Positions 8,625 through 17,654 are shown, counted from the first letter of the stretch. The stretch is DNA of 64,000 nt from JBPOFM01 sp051252455 (GCA_051252455.1 JBPOFM010000001.1:558001-622000); one strand, 5' to 3'. Notes: generated by a model from the sequence alone, not told the origin. Translations and numbers: made by a program.

Positions 8625-9644
8625 ATGAAAAACGATTTATACTTAAGAGCACTAAAAGGAGAAACAGTTGAACGTCCACCAGTTTGGATGATGCGTCAAG
8701 CAGGACGTTATTTACCTGAATTTCAAGAAATAAAGAAAAAATACGATTTCTTCACACGTTGTAGAACTCCAGAATTGGCAAGTGAAATTACAGTACAGCC
8801 GATTAGAAGATATGGAATGGATGCCGCAATTCTGTTTTGTGATATTTTGGTCATTCCACAAGCGATGAATATTGAGGTGGAAATGAAGCCCAATTTTGGA
8901 CCGTATTTGCCGAATCCTGTTCGTTCGCAAAAGGATGTGGATAATGTCATAATTCCAGATGTGCATGTAGAGTTGGATTATGTGATACAAGCCATCAAAA
9001 TGACCAAGGAAATGCTGAATAACGAGATTCCATTGATAGGTTTTGCAGGTTCGCCGTGGACTATTTTATGCTATTGCGTGCAAGGACAAGGCAGCAAAAA
9101 TTTTGATAAAGCAAAAGAGTTCTGTTTTACAAATCCAATTGCAGCTCACCAACTATTACAAAAAATCACTGATACTACAATCGCCTATTTAAAAGCAAAA
9201 GTTGCTGCAGGTTGTGATGCTGTTCAGATTTTCGATTCTTGGGGAGGCATGTTATCTCCTACCGATTATCAGGAATTTTCATGGCAATATGTTAACCAAA
9301 TCATTGAAGCTTTAAAAGATGATGCGCCAGTGATTGCATTCGGAAAAGGTTGTTGGTTTGCTTTGAATGACATGGCAAAGTCAAACGCTTCTGCTCTAGG
9401 AATCGACTGGACGTGTTCTGCACGGAACGCTCGATATTTAACAGGTGGAAACATCACATTACAGGGTAATTTTGACCCTTCAAGATTGTTTTCGCCACCT
9501 GCTGAAATCAAAAAAATGGTGCATCAAATGATAAATGAGTTTGGAAAAGATAGATATATCGTAAATTTAGGTCACGGTATTTTGCCAAACATTCCTTTGG
9601 ATAATGCCAAGGCGTTTGTAGATGCTGTCAAGGAGTATTATTAA
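8625..9644 (+). CDS. hemE: Uroporphyrinogen decarboxylase
   Basis: Removes the four acetate carboxyls of uroporphyrinogen III to give coproporphyrinogen III in the cytoplasm. At 339 residues it has the normal length. It has the diagnostic PVWMMRQAGRYLPEF near the N-terminus, the AILFCDILVIP strand with its conserved Asp, and GFAGSPWTI. It also carries the late VNLGHGILPNIP. Its ATG lies 2 bases after the right repeat of the inserted unit. Any native hemE leader has thus been replaced, and expression probably depends on read-through from hemA. Confidence 0.95.
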   Translation: MKNDLYLRALKGETVERPPVWMMRQAGRYLPEFQEIKKKYDFFTRCRTPELASEITVQPIRRYGMDAAILFCDILVIPQAMNIEVEMKPNFGPYLPNPVRSQKDVDNVIIPDVHVELDYVIQAIKMTKEMLNNEIPLIGFAGSPWTILCYCVQGQGSKNFDKAKEFCFTNPIAAHQLLQKITDTTIAYLKAKVAAGCDAVQIFDSWGGMLSPTDYQEFSWQYVNQIIEALKDDAPVIAFGKGCWFALNDMAKSNASALGIDWTCSARNARYLTGGNITLQGNFDPSRLFSPPAEIKKMVHQMINEFGKDRYIVNLGHGILPNIPLDNAKAFVDAVKEYY

Positions 9645-9661
9645 AGTTTAATTAAATGAGT

Positions 9662-9679
9662 TTCCTGTCTCCGCAGGAA
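9662..9679. repeat. REP-like 18-bp hairpin, copy 1
   Basis: TTCCTGTCTCCGCAGGAA, a short inverted repeat of the family scattered in this window (others at 17655, 43868, 44864, 47742, 51218 and 52344). It sits just after the hemE stop and immediately before the EI24 start, so it may be carried in the mRNA leader. Confidence 0.7.
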
Positions 9680-9682
9680 TGT

Positions 9683-10447
9683 ATGATGATAAAAAACATT
9701 TTAAAAGGCATCAAAGCGTATGCTGGAAGTATCCATTTAATTTCAAAACTTGGACTGTGGAAATATTTCGGCATTCCTATTCTTATCAGCATCATTGTTG
9801 CAACTTTGGTATTATTCTCTGCGTATGCCTTGGCTGACGATTTTGGCTATTATTTTTCAAAACTTTGGATTTGGGATTGGGGAAGAGAAACGTTCTTCTT
9901 CTTAAGTAAGATTTTAAGTGGCATTCTCATTCTGTTGGTAGGAATTACGGTTTACAAACACGTTGTGATGGCACTATCTGCCCCTTTTATGGGTCCTGTT
10001 TCAGAAAAAATTGAAGCGCACCTTCTAGGCGTTGATAATCACAAACATCGAAAAACGAGTTTTAGTGAGCAGTTATGGCGTGGTATTCGAATTAATATGC
10101 GGAATTTAGGTATGGAAATCCTGTTGACGATTCCTATTTTATTTATTGGTTTTATTCCAATATTGGGATTTGTTTCTACCATCCTTTTAATTCTGACACA
10201 AGGTTATTACGCAGGTTTTGGAAACATGGATTATACTTTGGAGCGTCATTTCAAATATGATGAGAGCATTAAATTCGTGAAGCAACATCGCGGATTGGCA
10301 ATAGGAAACGGCGTCGTATTCATTTTGTTTCTCCTGATTCCAATAATTGGATTTATTCTTGTCCTGCCTCTATCTGTTACGGCTGCCTCTACCCAAACTG
10401 TGAGGTTGCTTCAGGAAGAGAACAAACTTAAAACCTATGATTTATAG
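9683..10447 (+). CDS. EI24/CysZ-like integral membrane protein
   Basis: 254 residues from the ATG at 9683. A longer version from 9656 would translate the hairpin repeat and is less likely. There are at least four hydrophobic segments: around ILISIIVATLVLFSAYAL, a second around ILSGILILLVGITVY, a long paired segment around IPILFIGFIPILGF, and a last one around VFILFLLIPIIGFILVL. The layout fits the EI24 domain shared with CysZ sulfate transporters. Membership in EI24 is moderately sure; sulfate transport is not, because no cysteine-biosynthesis gene is nearby. It overlaps the next gene by 11 bases inside the heme operon. Confidence 0.7.
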   Translation: MMIKNILKGIKAYAGSIHLISKLGLWKYFGIPILISIIVATLVLFSAYALADDFGYYFSKLWIWDWGRETFFFLSKILSGILILLVGITVYKHVVMALSAPFMGPVSEKIEAHLLGVDNHKHRKTSFSEQLWRGIRINMRNLGMEILLTIPILFIGFIPILGFVSTILLILTQGYYAGFGNMDYTLERHFKYDESIKFVKQHRGLAIGNGVVFILFLLIPIIGFILVLPLSVTAASTQTVRLLQEENKLKTYDL

Positions 10448-10976
10448 TTCAGATCAAATAAGCATTTCACATTTACATCCTGATGATGCCTTGCAACTGA
10501 ACAAATTATTAGTGTCCAATACCGAGCGTTTTATTCGTTTTTTACCAAAAACCTTGGCCGCAAATCGTACGTTGGGTAGCACACGTTCTTACATTAAAAC
10601 TAAAATAGAATCTGCAGAAAACAAACAGGAATTCGTTTTTGCCATTAAAGATAAATGTCTCTACAGCATTGTAGGATTAGTCATTCTCAAAAATATTGAT
10701 TGGGTATCCAAGCAAGGAGAATTTGCTTATTGCATTGGAAAACGTTTTAAAGGCCAAGGATTGATGACAGAAGCCATCATAGCCACCACAAAATTTATAA
10801 CTGAAGAATTAGGCTTAGAAACCATTCAAATTATTGCGCACAAAACCAATAAAAGCAGCGTGAATGTAGCAATTGATTCTGGTTTTGAATGGAAAGAAAC
10901 TCTAAAAAATGAATTCACACCAATGAATGAAATGCCGTTAGACATGGAATTATATGAATTGAACAATGAAAGATAA
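10437..10976 (+). CDS. GNAT family N-acetyltransferase (RimJ/RimL-like)
   Basis: 179 residues with a single acetyl-CoA-dependent transferase fold. The acetyl-CoA loop region reads GKRFKGQGLMTEA, followed by the helix and the typical HKTNKSSVNVAIDSGF segment of RimJ/RimL-type enzymes. The substrate cannot be told. It overlaps the upstream EI24 gene and the downstream hemF gene by 11 bases each, so all three are translated as a coupled unit. Confidence 0.85.
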   Translation: MIYSSDQISISHLHPDDALQLNKLLVSNTERFIRFLPKTLAANRTLGSTRSYIKTKIESAENKQEFVFAIKDKCLYSIVGLVILKNIDWVSKQGEFAYCIGKRFKGQGLMTEAIIATTKFITEELGLETIQIIAHKTNKSSVNVAIDSGFEWKETLKNEFTPMNEMPLDMELYELNNER

Positions 10977-11871
10977 ATTTTACCAATATATCGAAGAATT
11001 ACAAGACACTATCACATCAAAACTCGAAGGAGTTGATGGAATTGCGAAATTCCAAGAAGACCTATGGAACCGTCCAGAAGGTGGTGGCGGACGAACACGA
11101 GTTATTGAAAATGGAAACGTTTTTGAAAAAGGTGGTGTCAACATTTCAGCCGTTCATGGCGAATTGCCAGAAACCATGCAACACTATTTTGGTGTCAAAG
11201 ACGCAAATTTCTTTGCCTGCGGATTGAGTTTGGTATTACATCCAAAAAGCCCAATGGTTCCAACGGTTCACGCGAATTGGCGTTATTTCGAAATGTATGA
11301 CAAGGAAGGACATGTGGTCGATTCTTGGTTTGGTGGCGGCCAAGACTTGACGCCATATTATTTGTTTGAAGAGGATGCCGAGCATTTTCATCAAGTTTGC
11401 AAAGATGCCTGTGATAAACATCATTCAGAATTTTATAACAAATACAAGGCAAAATGCGACGACTACTTTTGGAATGCTCATAGAAATGAAGCAAGAGGCA
11501 TTGGAGGTTTATTTTTCGATTATTGTAAAGCAAAGGAGGAATTTTCAATGGAAAATTGGTACGATTTTGTAACTGAAGTTGGCAACAGTTTCCTTATAAG
11601 TTACGTGCCAATCGTTGAAAAACGAAAACATTTGCCATTTACGGAAACGCAACGAACTTGGCAAGAAATCCGTCGTGGTCGTTATGTGGAATTTAATTTG
11701 GTTCATGATAAAGGAACACTTTTCGGACTTAAAACCAACGGACGAATTGAAAGCATTCTAATGAGTTTGCCACCTCATGTGCAATGGGTCTATGACCATC
11801 ATCCAGAGGAAGGAAGCGAGGAAAAAAAATTACTGGAGGTATTAGAAAATCCAATAGATTGGATACACTAA
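10966..11871 (+). CDS. hemF: Oxygen-dependent coproporphyrinogen III oxidase
   Basis: Oxidatively decarboxylates two propionates of coproporphyrinogen III using O2, giving protoporphyrinogen IX. At 301 residues it has the normal size. Signature segments are present in order: PEGGGGRTRV, GVNISAVHGELP, HANWRYFEM, FGGGQDLTPYYL and ARGIGGLFFDY, then RRGRYVEFNLVHDKGT near the C-terminus. Use of HemF rather than the radical-SAM HemN points to aerobic heme synthesis. No protoporphyrinogen oxidase gene is seen in the window. Confidence 0.96.
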   Translation: MKDKFYQYIEELQDTITSKLEGVDGIAKFQEDLWNRPEGGGGRTRVIENGNVFEKGGVNISAVHGELPETMQHYFGVKDANFFACGLSLVLHPKSPMVPTVHANWRYFEMYDKEGHVVDSWFGGGQDLTPYYLFEEDAEHFHQVCKDACDKHHSEFYNKYKAKCDDYFWNAHRNEARGIGGLFFDYCKAKEEFSMENWYDFVTEVGNSFLISYVPIVEKRKHLPFTETQRTWQEIRRGRYVEFNLVHDKGTLFGLKTNGRIESILMSLPPHVQWVYDHHPEEGSEEKKLLEVLENPIDWIH

Positions 11872-11897
11872 TTAATTAACACACAAACAATTTCAAA

Positions 11898-12887
11898 ATG
11901 TATCCATTAAGAAGAAATAGACGCTTAAGAACCAACGAAGCCATCCGATCCTTGGTTAGAGAAACCATCATTACGCCAAACGACTTTATAGTTCCACTCT
12001 TTATTGTAGAAGGTAAAGGTGTAAAAGAAGAAATCGCTTCAATGCCAAACTACTACCGCTACAGTTTAGACTTATTAGAAAAAGAAGTCAAAGAACTTTG
12101 GAAAATGGGTCTGAAATCGGTCTTACTTTTTGTGAAAGTGCCCGATAATTTAAAGGACAACAAAGGTACTGAAGCCTTAAATACGAACGGATTGATGCAG
12201 CGAGCCATCAAAACAGTTAAAAATGTATGTCCACATATGTTGGTTATGACAGATGTAGCACTTGACCCGTACTCGTCTTATGGACACGATGGAATTATTG
12301 AAAACGGTATCATTCTTAATGATGAAACTGCGGATATTTTAGCAGAAATGAGCGTGTCGCACGCCGAAGCGGGTGCTGATTTTGTCGCGCCAAGCGACAT
12401 GATGGATGGTAGAATCCTAACGATTCGTGAAGCATTGGAAGATGAAGGCTTTTTAAACACTGGAATTATGAGCTATTCAGCAAAATATGCCTCGGCGTTT
12501 TACGGACCTTTTAGAGATGCATTGGATTCTGCACCCGTGGACATGAAAAACATTCCAAAAAACAAAAAAACCTATCAGATGGATTATGGAAATCGTTTTG
12601 AGGCCATCCGTGAAACCGAAATGGACATCGATGAAGGTGCAGATATCGTTATGGTCAAACCAGGTTTATGTTATTTGGATATTGTTCGTGAAATAAAAAA
12701 CGCAGTGGATGTTCCTGTGGCTGTTTATCAAGTGTCTGGAGAGTATGCCATGCTTAAAGCGGCAGCCGAAAAAGGTTGGCTGGACCATGATGCAGTGATG
12801 ATGGAGCAGATTACAGCCATTAAGCGCGCCGGAGCAGATATGATTGCTTCCTATTTTGCGAAGGATGTTGTAAAATTGATTTCTTAA
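11898..12887 (+). CDS. hemB: Delta-aminolevulinic acid dehydratase (porphobilinogen synthase)
   Basis: Condenses two 5-aminolevulinates to porphobilinogen. It has 329 residues. The Schiff-base lysines are visible in MSYSAKYASAFYGPFRDA and in VMVKPGLCYLDI. The metal segment reads DVALDPYSSYGHDG, with Asp and Ala where zinc enzymes have three cysteines; this places it in the Mg-dependent, non-zinc class. It is the last gene of the heme operon, 26 bases after hemF. No obvious terminator follows it. Confidence 0.96.
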   Translation: MYPLRRNRRLRTNEAIRSLVRETIITPNDFIVPLFIVEGKGVKEEIASMPNYYRYSLDLLEKEVKELWKMGLKSVLLFVKVPDNLKDNKGTEALNTNGLMQRAIKTVKNVCPHMLVMTDVALDPYSSYGHDGIIENGIILNDETADILAEMSVSHAEAGADFVAPSDMMDGRILTIREALEDEGFLNTGIMSYSAKYASAFYGPFRDALDSAPVDMKNIPKNKKTYQMDYGNRFEAIRETEMDIDEGADIVMVKPGLCYLDIVREIKNAVDVPVAVYQVSGEYAMLKAAAEKGWLDHDAVMMEQITAIKRAGADMIASYFAKDVVKLIS

Positions 12888-13156
12888 ACTTAAAGAAGAT
12901 TATTTCGATACCAATAGTGTCAAGCAAAATATAACAAAATTTTATGTGTCCAAGGAGGGGACCTCTATTGCCCCTACTCTCCGTGATTCAGATTTCGGAT
13001 TGAGTTGTGATGTTGACATCCTATACTTAATTTATCGGGTTTCTCACTATTTTAAGAGTGTAATACCCCCTGGCTAACAAAATCCGAAGCTCTTAAAAAC
13101 TTTAGCGGAGCAACAAGCGATCTTATATATTGATTAATACGAATGTTTAATTAAAA
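12888..13156. other. Intergenic stretch without a recognisable gene
   Basis: About 270 bases between hemB and the terminator at 13157, looking less AT-rich than other gaps, with G/C-rich runs near 12951-13002 (GGAGGGG paired loosely with CCCC/CTCC). No open frame with family resemblance was found on either strand. It may be a relic of a lost gene or element. Confidence 0.35.
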
Positions 13157-13190
13157 TAAGCGGGATATCCAAAATAGGAAATCCCGCTTA
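13157..13190 (-). terminator. Rho-independent terminator of the T9SS protein gene
   Basis: Stem TAAGCGGGAT/ATCCCGCTTA (10 bp) with a 14-base loop. The T-rich tract follows on the minus strand, downstream of the gene ending at 13240. Confidence 0.75.
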
Positions 13191-13239
13191 TAAAAATTCT
13201 AATTAGCACGATGGCCAATCGTCGTTATTAAATTACCAA

Positions 13240-14103
13240 CTATTTTTTAACGAGTTTTTTAGTTATCGATCCAGCAGATGTATTCACTTTCAGCATGTAA
13301 ATTCCACTTTTTAGATCTGAAATATTCAACTGTCCATTTTCCAACTTAACAGTGGTCATTTTACCTAACATGTCATAAAGAACAGTATTTGTAACTTCAA
13401 TGCTAGCTGAAACTCTTACGTTCAAAAAGTTGTTCGCAGGGTTCGGATACACTTGAACAAGCGAGGATAAGGCGTTGTCTCCGATGGATAAAGCGTTGTC
13501 TCCAACCAAATTAACGATTATATGACTATCCGGGAAAGTACCTAAAGTTGCAATTTCTGTTGGAGGAATATTACCGCAACCAGTGGAAGACAAATAACTT
13601 GGTCCATTTTCAGGTTGCGCGTTTTGTGCCACTCTGGCGTCAAAAATTGCGGTTTCTCCAGTTGGAACATTTACTTCAACAATTATCTCACTGGTAGCAG
13701 GCACATCGATGGTAGATGTGAAGGTCACAGGGACAACAGTTAAATGTTGCGCTGTACCTACAGTTACCATTTGTGTTCCTACCAAGGTACGAGTGCCAGT
13801 TGGAAAAGTTCCTGTAGTCGTGTAGATATTTACGGTAACATTCACACTTGGAGTAGCTCCTCCATTATCCGCAAAAGACCAACCAAATTCCGCTCCACTG
13901 ACTCTAAAATCACCTGTAAAGCCAAAATTTGAAGGAGTATAAGTTCTCCAAAAAGAATTTTGCAACGTAAAGCCCGAAGCCGCATTTGCACAAGCCACAG
14001 TGCCATTTACTGGGACTTGTGAAGTTGAATGTGACAAAGTCGTCTGACCTGTCATCAAGGATGTGATTGCAAAAGCAACCAACAATAAAGTAATTTTTTT
14101 CAT
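13240..14103 (-). CDS. Secreted protein with T9SS type A sorting domain, otherwise unknown
   Basis: 287 residues. A signal peptide (MKKITLLLVAFAITSLMTGQ) is followed by a ~190-residue, Thr/Val-rich, probably all-beta region with no recognised domain. The last ~75 residues are a T9SS sorting tail, with VQVYPNPANNFLNVRV, the LYDMLGK turn, LKSGIYMLKV and a basic end ITKKLVKK. The protein should cross the outer membrane by T9SS and be attached or released. Just before the tail the short unit (S)IGDNALS occurs twice in a row. No catalytic motif is visible. Confidence 0.8.
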   Translation of the reverse strand: MKKITLLLVAFAITSLMTGQTTLSHSTSQVPVNGTVACANAASGFTLQNSFWRTYTPSNFGFTGDFRVSGAEFGWSFADNGGATPSVNVTVNIYTTTGTFPTGTRTLVGTQMVTVGTAQHLTVVPVTFTSTIDVPATSEIIVEVNVPTGETAIFDARVAQNAQPENGPSYLSSTGCGNIPPTEIATLGTFPDSHIIVNLVGDNALSIGDNALSSLVQVYPNPANNFLNVRVSASIEVTNTVLYDMLGKMTTVKLENGQLNISDLKSGIYMLKVNTSAGSITKKLVKK

Positions 14104-14130
14104 AAGCTAATAGTTTAAATTATTTAATAC

Positions 14131-14138
14131 CAAATATA
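14131..14138 (-). promoter_or_regulatory. Candidate -7 box of the T9SS protein gene
   Basis: TATATTTG on the minus strand is an exact TAnnTTTG match about 28 bases upstream of the ATG. No TTG is present at the -33 position, only a T-run. Confidence 0.42.
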
Positions 14139-14257
14139 AAGATATTTTCGTAAAAAAAATTCTCGTATGCACTTATTCAATGGGTTTTCAACTTTTCGAA
14201 TTTTACCTGTTTCCAAACTGATTTTCTGTTGATTACGTATTTTAGAAAATCTTTGAT

Positions 14258-14265
14258 TATATTTG
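14258..14265 (+). promoter_or_regulatory. Candidate -7 box of the Lrp/AsnC gene
   Basis: TATATTTG, an exact TAnnTTTG match, gives a leader of about 38 bases before the ATG at 14310. The only nearby TTG is 26 bases upstream, which is longer than usual. Confidence 0.4.
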
Positions 14266-14309
14266 TTTTCGATTACATCTAAAATAACCTTATTTTAATT
14301 CATTTCGAA

Positions 14310-14720
14310 ATGGATGAAGTTGATTTCAAGATTCTTAAATTGCTCAAAAATAATGCACGAGAATCCTTTGCGAACATCGGAAAAGCAGTTGATCTATCGG
14401 CACCGGCCATAGGCAAACGCGTGAAACAATTGGAAGACAAAGGAATTATTCTAGGCTATTCGTTAAAATTGAACCATGAGAAATTAGGCATCACAACCAA
14501 GGTCTATATCAATCTAAAAATCCATCAATCCAGCACTTTAAGAACCGCTTATAATCAAATCAGTCATTTAGACCAAGTGATTCGCTGCGACAGAATTACG
14601 GGAGACGACAGCCTTTGCATCCTTGCATACTTTGAGGATAATAAACAACTCATCACCTTTATTGAGCGTATTTCACAGTATGGCGTTCCAAATACAAGTA
14701 TCATTTTAGAAGGTTTATGA
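14310..14720 (+). CDS. Lrp/AsnC family transcriptional regulator
   Basis: 136 residues, slightly shorter than Lrp itself. The N-terminal winged helix-turn-helix starts MDEVDFKILKLLKNNARESF and has the recognition region SAPAIGKRVKQLEDKGII. A C-terminal RAM-type ligand-binding/oligomerisation domain follows, with the GDDSLCILAYF strand. Such proteins usually sense amino acids and form octamers. It stands alone between the divergent T9SS gene and the DUF21/CBS gene, which gives no hint of its regulon. Confidence 0.9.
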   Translation: MDEVDFKILKLLKNNARESFANIGKAVDLSAPAIGKRVKQLEDKGIILGYSLKLNHEKLGITTKVYINLKIHQSSTLRTAYNQISHLDQVIRCDRITGDDSLCILAYFEDNKQLITFIERISQYGVPNTSIILEGL

Positions 14721-14803
14721 GCACACAATTATTTCAATAACAACCAAAATTTAATGGCATAGAAGCAGAATATTCTTAAATTAGCACAAACCAAACAATA
14801 CTG

Positions 14804-15910
14804 ATGACGCTCTTAATTATATACGCATTCATATCCATCTTTTTTTCATTCCTATGCTCCATTTTAGAAGCTGTGCTTTTAAGTGTGACTCCTACGTTTA
14901 TCAACGTTAGAAAGAAAGAAGGCAAAAGTTATGCTGATTCATTGGCTGCCCTAAAAAAGGATGTTGATAAACCGTTGATTGCCATCCTCACACTAAATAC
15001 CATTGCGCATACAGTTGGTGCTATTTTGGTAGGAGTACAGGCGGAAACCGTATTTGGCAATGGCGATAATGAAATTATGATCGTTTCTGCCGTTATGACA
15101 CTGCTGATTTTGGTCCTATCCGAAATCATTCCAAAAACTATTGGAGCCACGTATTGGAAAAAACTGGCAGGCTTTACAGCAACTGCACTGAACATCTTGA
15201 TTTTCCCATTAAAATACACAGGAATTCTTTGGGTATTGCAATTAACTACAAAACTGATTGGCGGTAAAAATGCACATGTCAGTACGGTAAGTCGTGATAG
15301 TTTTTTGGCTATGGCTGATATTGCACATGAAGAAGGTGTGTTTCAAGAATCTGAAAGCAAAGTGATCAAGAACCTTATCAATTTTAAAAAGATTTTGGCA
15401 AAGGATATTATGACACCACGAACCATAATGGTGTCTGAAGATGAAAAAACTTCGGTAAAAACTTTCTTTGAAAAGAATCAAAATCTCCGCGTCTCACGGA
15501 TTCCTATTTACTCTAAAAATCCTGACGATATCACAGGTTTGGTTTTAAAAGATGACATTTATAAAGAAATGGCATTAGACCACGATGACAGAATATTGGC
15601 AGACATCAAAAGAGATATCATCATCGTTGAGCGCAATCTCCCAATACCAACATTATTTGAAAAATTAGTGGGCAGTAAGAACCATATGGCATTGGTTGTT
15701 GATGAATATGGGACTGTGACAGGGTTGGTAACTATGGAAGATGTCATAGAAACACTTCTAGGGTTGGAAATCATGGACGAAAGCGATAATGTTGAAGACC
15801 TTCAATTACAAGCAAGAAAAAGTTGGGAACGGCGTGCCAAACGTCTTGGAATGTTGAACGATCAGAATGCAACTGAAACCAATACTGATTCAACCAAACC
15901 TGAAGCATAA
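14804..15910 (+). CDS. CNNM/CorB-type transmembrane protein with CBS pair
   Basis: 368 residues. The N-terminal DUF21 (CNNM) membrane domain has four hydrophobic segments in residues 1-150, including the conserved LSEIIPKTIGATYWKK. It is followed by a tandem CBS pair, with IMTPRTIMV near the first and HMALVVDEYGTVTGLVTMEDVIETLLG in the second. The C-terminal CorC/HlyC transporter-associated domain of longer relatives is missing; the protein ends in a short charged tail. Homologues act in Mg2+ (or Co2+) efflux and are often mislabelled hemolysins. Six bases separate it from the alkyltransferase gene, suggesting co-transcription. Confidence 0.88.
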   Translation: MTLLIIYAFISIFFSFLCSILEAVLLSVTPTFINVRKKEGKSYADSLAALKKDVDKPLIAILTLNTIAHTVGAILVGVQAETVFGNGDNEIMIVSAVMTLLILVLSEIIPKTIGATYWKKLAGFTATALNILIFPLKYTGILWVLQLTTKLIGGKNAHVSTVSRDSFLAMADIAHEEGVFQESESKVIKNLINFKKILAKDIMTPRTIMVSEDEKTSVKTFFEKNQNLRVSRIPIYSKNPDDITGLVLKDDIYKEMALDHDDRILADIKRDIIIVERNLPIPTLFEKLVGSKNHMALVVDEYGTVTGLVTMEDVIETLLGLEIMDESDNVEDLQLQARKSWERRAKRLGMLNDQNATETNTDSTKPEA

Positions 15911-15916
15911 CGACTA

Positions 15917-16390
15917 GTGGAAACATGCATTATCAAATCACCACTAGGTTTTACTAAAATTTCTGGAGATGAAGTTGGAATTGCTTCTGTAGTTGTATTG
16001 AATTCCGAAGAAAAAGAAACGGATATCATTCCAGAAGCTTTACAAGAATGCGTCTATCAGCTCAACGATTATTTTGATGGCAAACGAAAACAATTCGACT
16101 TACAATTAAATCCAGAGGGTACAGCATTTCAAAAACAAGTATGGAGTGCGCTTCAAACCATTCCGCATGGGAAAACAATATCCTATCTAGACCTATCCAA
16201 ACAATTTGGAGATGTAAAAGCCATCAGAGCCGTTGCCAATGCCAATGGGAAAAACCCACTTTGGATCGTTGTGCCTTGCCATCGTGTGATAGGAAGCGAC
16301 GGGAGTTTGACAGGTTATGCTGGCGGATTGCATCGCAAAAAATGGCTTTTAGAACATGAAAGCTCTTACAAACAACAATCATTATTTTAA
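15917..16390 (+). CDS. ogt: Methylated-DNA--protein-cysteine methyltransferase
   Basis: Repairs O6-alkylguanine by transferring the alkyl group to its own cysteine, a one-time suicide reaction. It has 157 residues. The active site is IVVPCHRVIG with Cys121. The DNA-binding helix lies around GKTISYLDLSKQFGDVKAIRAVANANGKNP, of which the arginine finger (AIRAVANA) is visible. The start is GTG at 15917, which gives the METCIIKSPLG N-terminus seen in relatives; there is no better ATG. The N-terminal Ada-type regulatory domain is absent. Confidence 0.93.
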   Translation: METCIIKSPLGFTKISGDEVGIASVVVLNSEEKETDIIPEALQECVYQLNDYFDGKRKQFDLQLNPEGTAFQKQVWSALQTIPHGKTISYLDLSKQFGDVKAIRAVANANGKNPLWIVVPCHRVIGSDGSLTGYAGGLHRKKWLLEHESSYKQQSLF

Positions 16391-16450
16391 TTGATGCATC
16401 ATTCCTAATGGTGATTAATTTTCCTATATTTATTTAACCAAAAACATTTT

Positions 16451-17599
16451 ATGAAATTCCTCAAAAAGTTCCTTTTAACGATCGTTATACTTATTGGGTT
16501 AACCGTCGCCATTCTTTACATTACTGATACCGATTATTTAATAAAAGCCGTCAGAACTATATATTTGAAAGGTCACACTACCGCCTTTCTCGATGATTAC
16601 AAAGACTTTGATAATCAACCTGTAGCCAATGGCACACCGCTACCTTGGCCAAATCATAAAGACTACAATTCGGCGAAAGAAACCGAAAAGCTGAATGAGA
16701 TTAACACCACTAATGGTACCATCGCTTACGTCATAATAAAAAATGACAGCATTTGGTTCGAAAATTATTATGATGGTTATGATGAAAACTCAAAAACCAA
16801 TTCATTCTCCATGGCAAAAAGCTACGTTTCTGGACTGATGGGAAAAGCGATTGAACAAGGATATATAAAGAGTCTCGATCAGCCAGTCGGTGATTTCTTT
16901 CCAGAGTTCAGTGAAGGGAAAGGTGCAAAAATGACGGTTGGGGATTTATCTTCTATGAGTTCTGGCACCAATTGGGATGAAGCCTATTATTCGCCTCTAT
17001 CAATTACCACACGCGCTTATTTTGATGACGATTTATCTAAAGTGATTCTTGGACTGAAGGTCGTGGACGAGCCAGGTACCAAATACAAATATGCCAGTGG
17101 AGACACCCAACTATTGGCCATGGTGATTGAGAAAGCCACAGGTAAAAAATTGTACGATTATCTATCCGAATCTTTTTGGAAGCCTTTGGGTTCAGAGCAT
17201 TCCACCTTATGGCAAGTAGATAGTGACGATCATGATTTGGTAAAAGCGTATTGCTGTATCGCTAGTAGTGCAAAGGATTTTGCACGCTACGGAAAACTCT
17301 TTAAAGATCATGGAAAATGGAATGGCCAACAAATTTTAGATTCTGCATTCGTCGCCAAATCGGTTACACCTCGTTTTTCCGAAAGTCCAGAATATGGATA
17401 TGGTTGGTGGCTGAAAAATGTCGGAGATAAACAGTTTTTTATGATGCGTGGGCATCTTGGTCAGTATGTTATTGTTGAGCCTGAAGACAACGTCATCATC
17501 GTTAGATTAGGTCATTCAAAAGGCAGTGGTGATGCAATTGCTACTTTTACTGATGATATTTCAGTCTATATTGATGAGGCTTATCAAATGATGAACTAA
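16451..17599 (+). CDS. Serine hydrolase, beta-lactamase class C family
   Basis: 382 residues. An N-terminal hydrophobic segment (residues 5-25) acts as a signal or anchor, so the enzyme works outside the cytoplasmic membrane. The nucleophile motif is SMAK, Ser120-x-x-Lys123, and the second motif is the Tyr of KYASGD. A GHLGQYV segment near the C-terminus corresponds to the third (HxG/KTG) motif. Family members include esterases, D-amino peptidases and beta-lactamases; the substrate cannot be assigned, and beta-lactam resistance should not be assumed. Confidence 0.85.
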   Translation: MKFLKKFLLTIVILIGLTVAILYITDTDYLIKAVRTIYLKGHTTAFLDDYKDFDNQPVANGTPLPWPNHKDYNSAKETEKLNEINTTNGTIAYVIIKNDSIWFENYYDGYDENSKTNSFSMAKSYVSGLMGKAIEQGYIKSLDQPVGDFFPEFSEGKGAKMTVGDLSSMSSGTNWDEAYYSPLSITTRAYFDDDLSKVILGLKVVDEPGTKYKYASGDTQLLAMVIEKATGKKLYDYLSESFWKPLGSEHSTLWQVDSDDHDLVKAYCCIASSAKDFARYGKLFKDHGKWNGQQILDSAFVAKSVTPRFSESPEYGYGWWLKNVGDKQFFMMRGHLGQYVIVEPEDNVIIVRLGHSKGSGDAIATFTDDISVYIDEAYQMMN

Positions 17600-17654
17600 A
17601 TACCAAAACGCATTTGAGATACACGAAAAGTAAAAGGAAGTTAATTTAAAAAAA

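Noticed and set aside
14804..15910. Hemolysin
   Set aside because: DUF21/CBS proteins are often labelled hemolysin, but the architecture is that of CNNM/CorB ion transport proteins.
16451..17599. Beta-lactamase resistance gene
   Set aside because: Only the general class C fold motifs (SxxK, Tyr) are present; many such flavobacterial hydrolases are esterases or peptidases.
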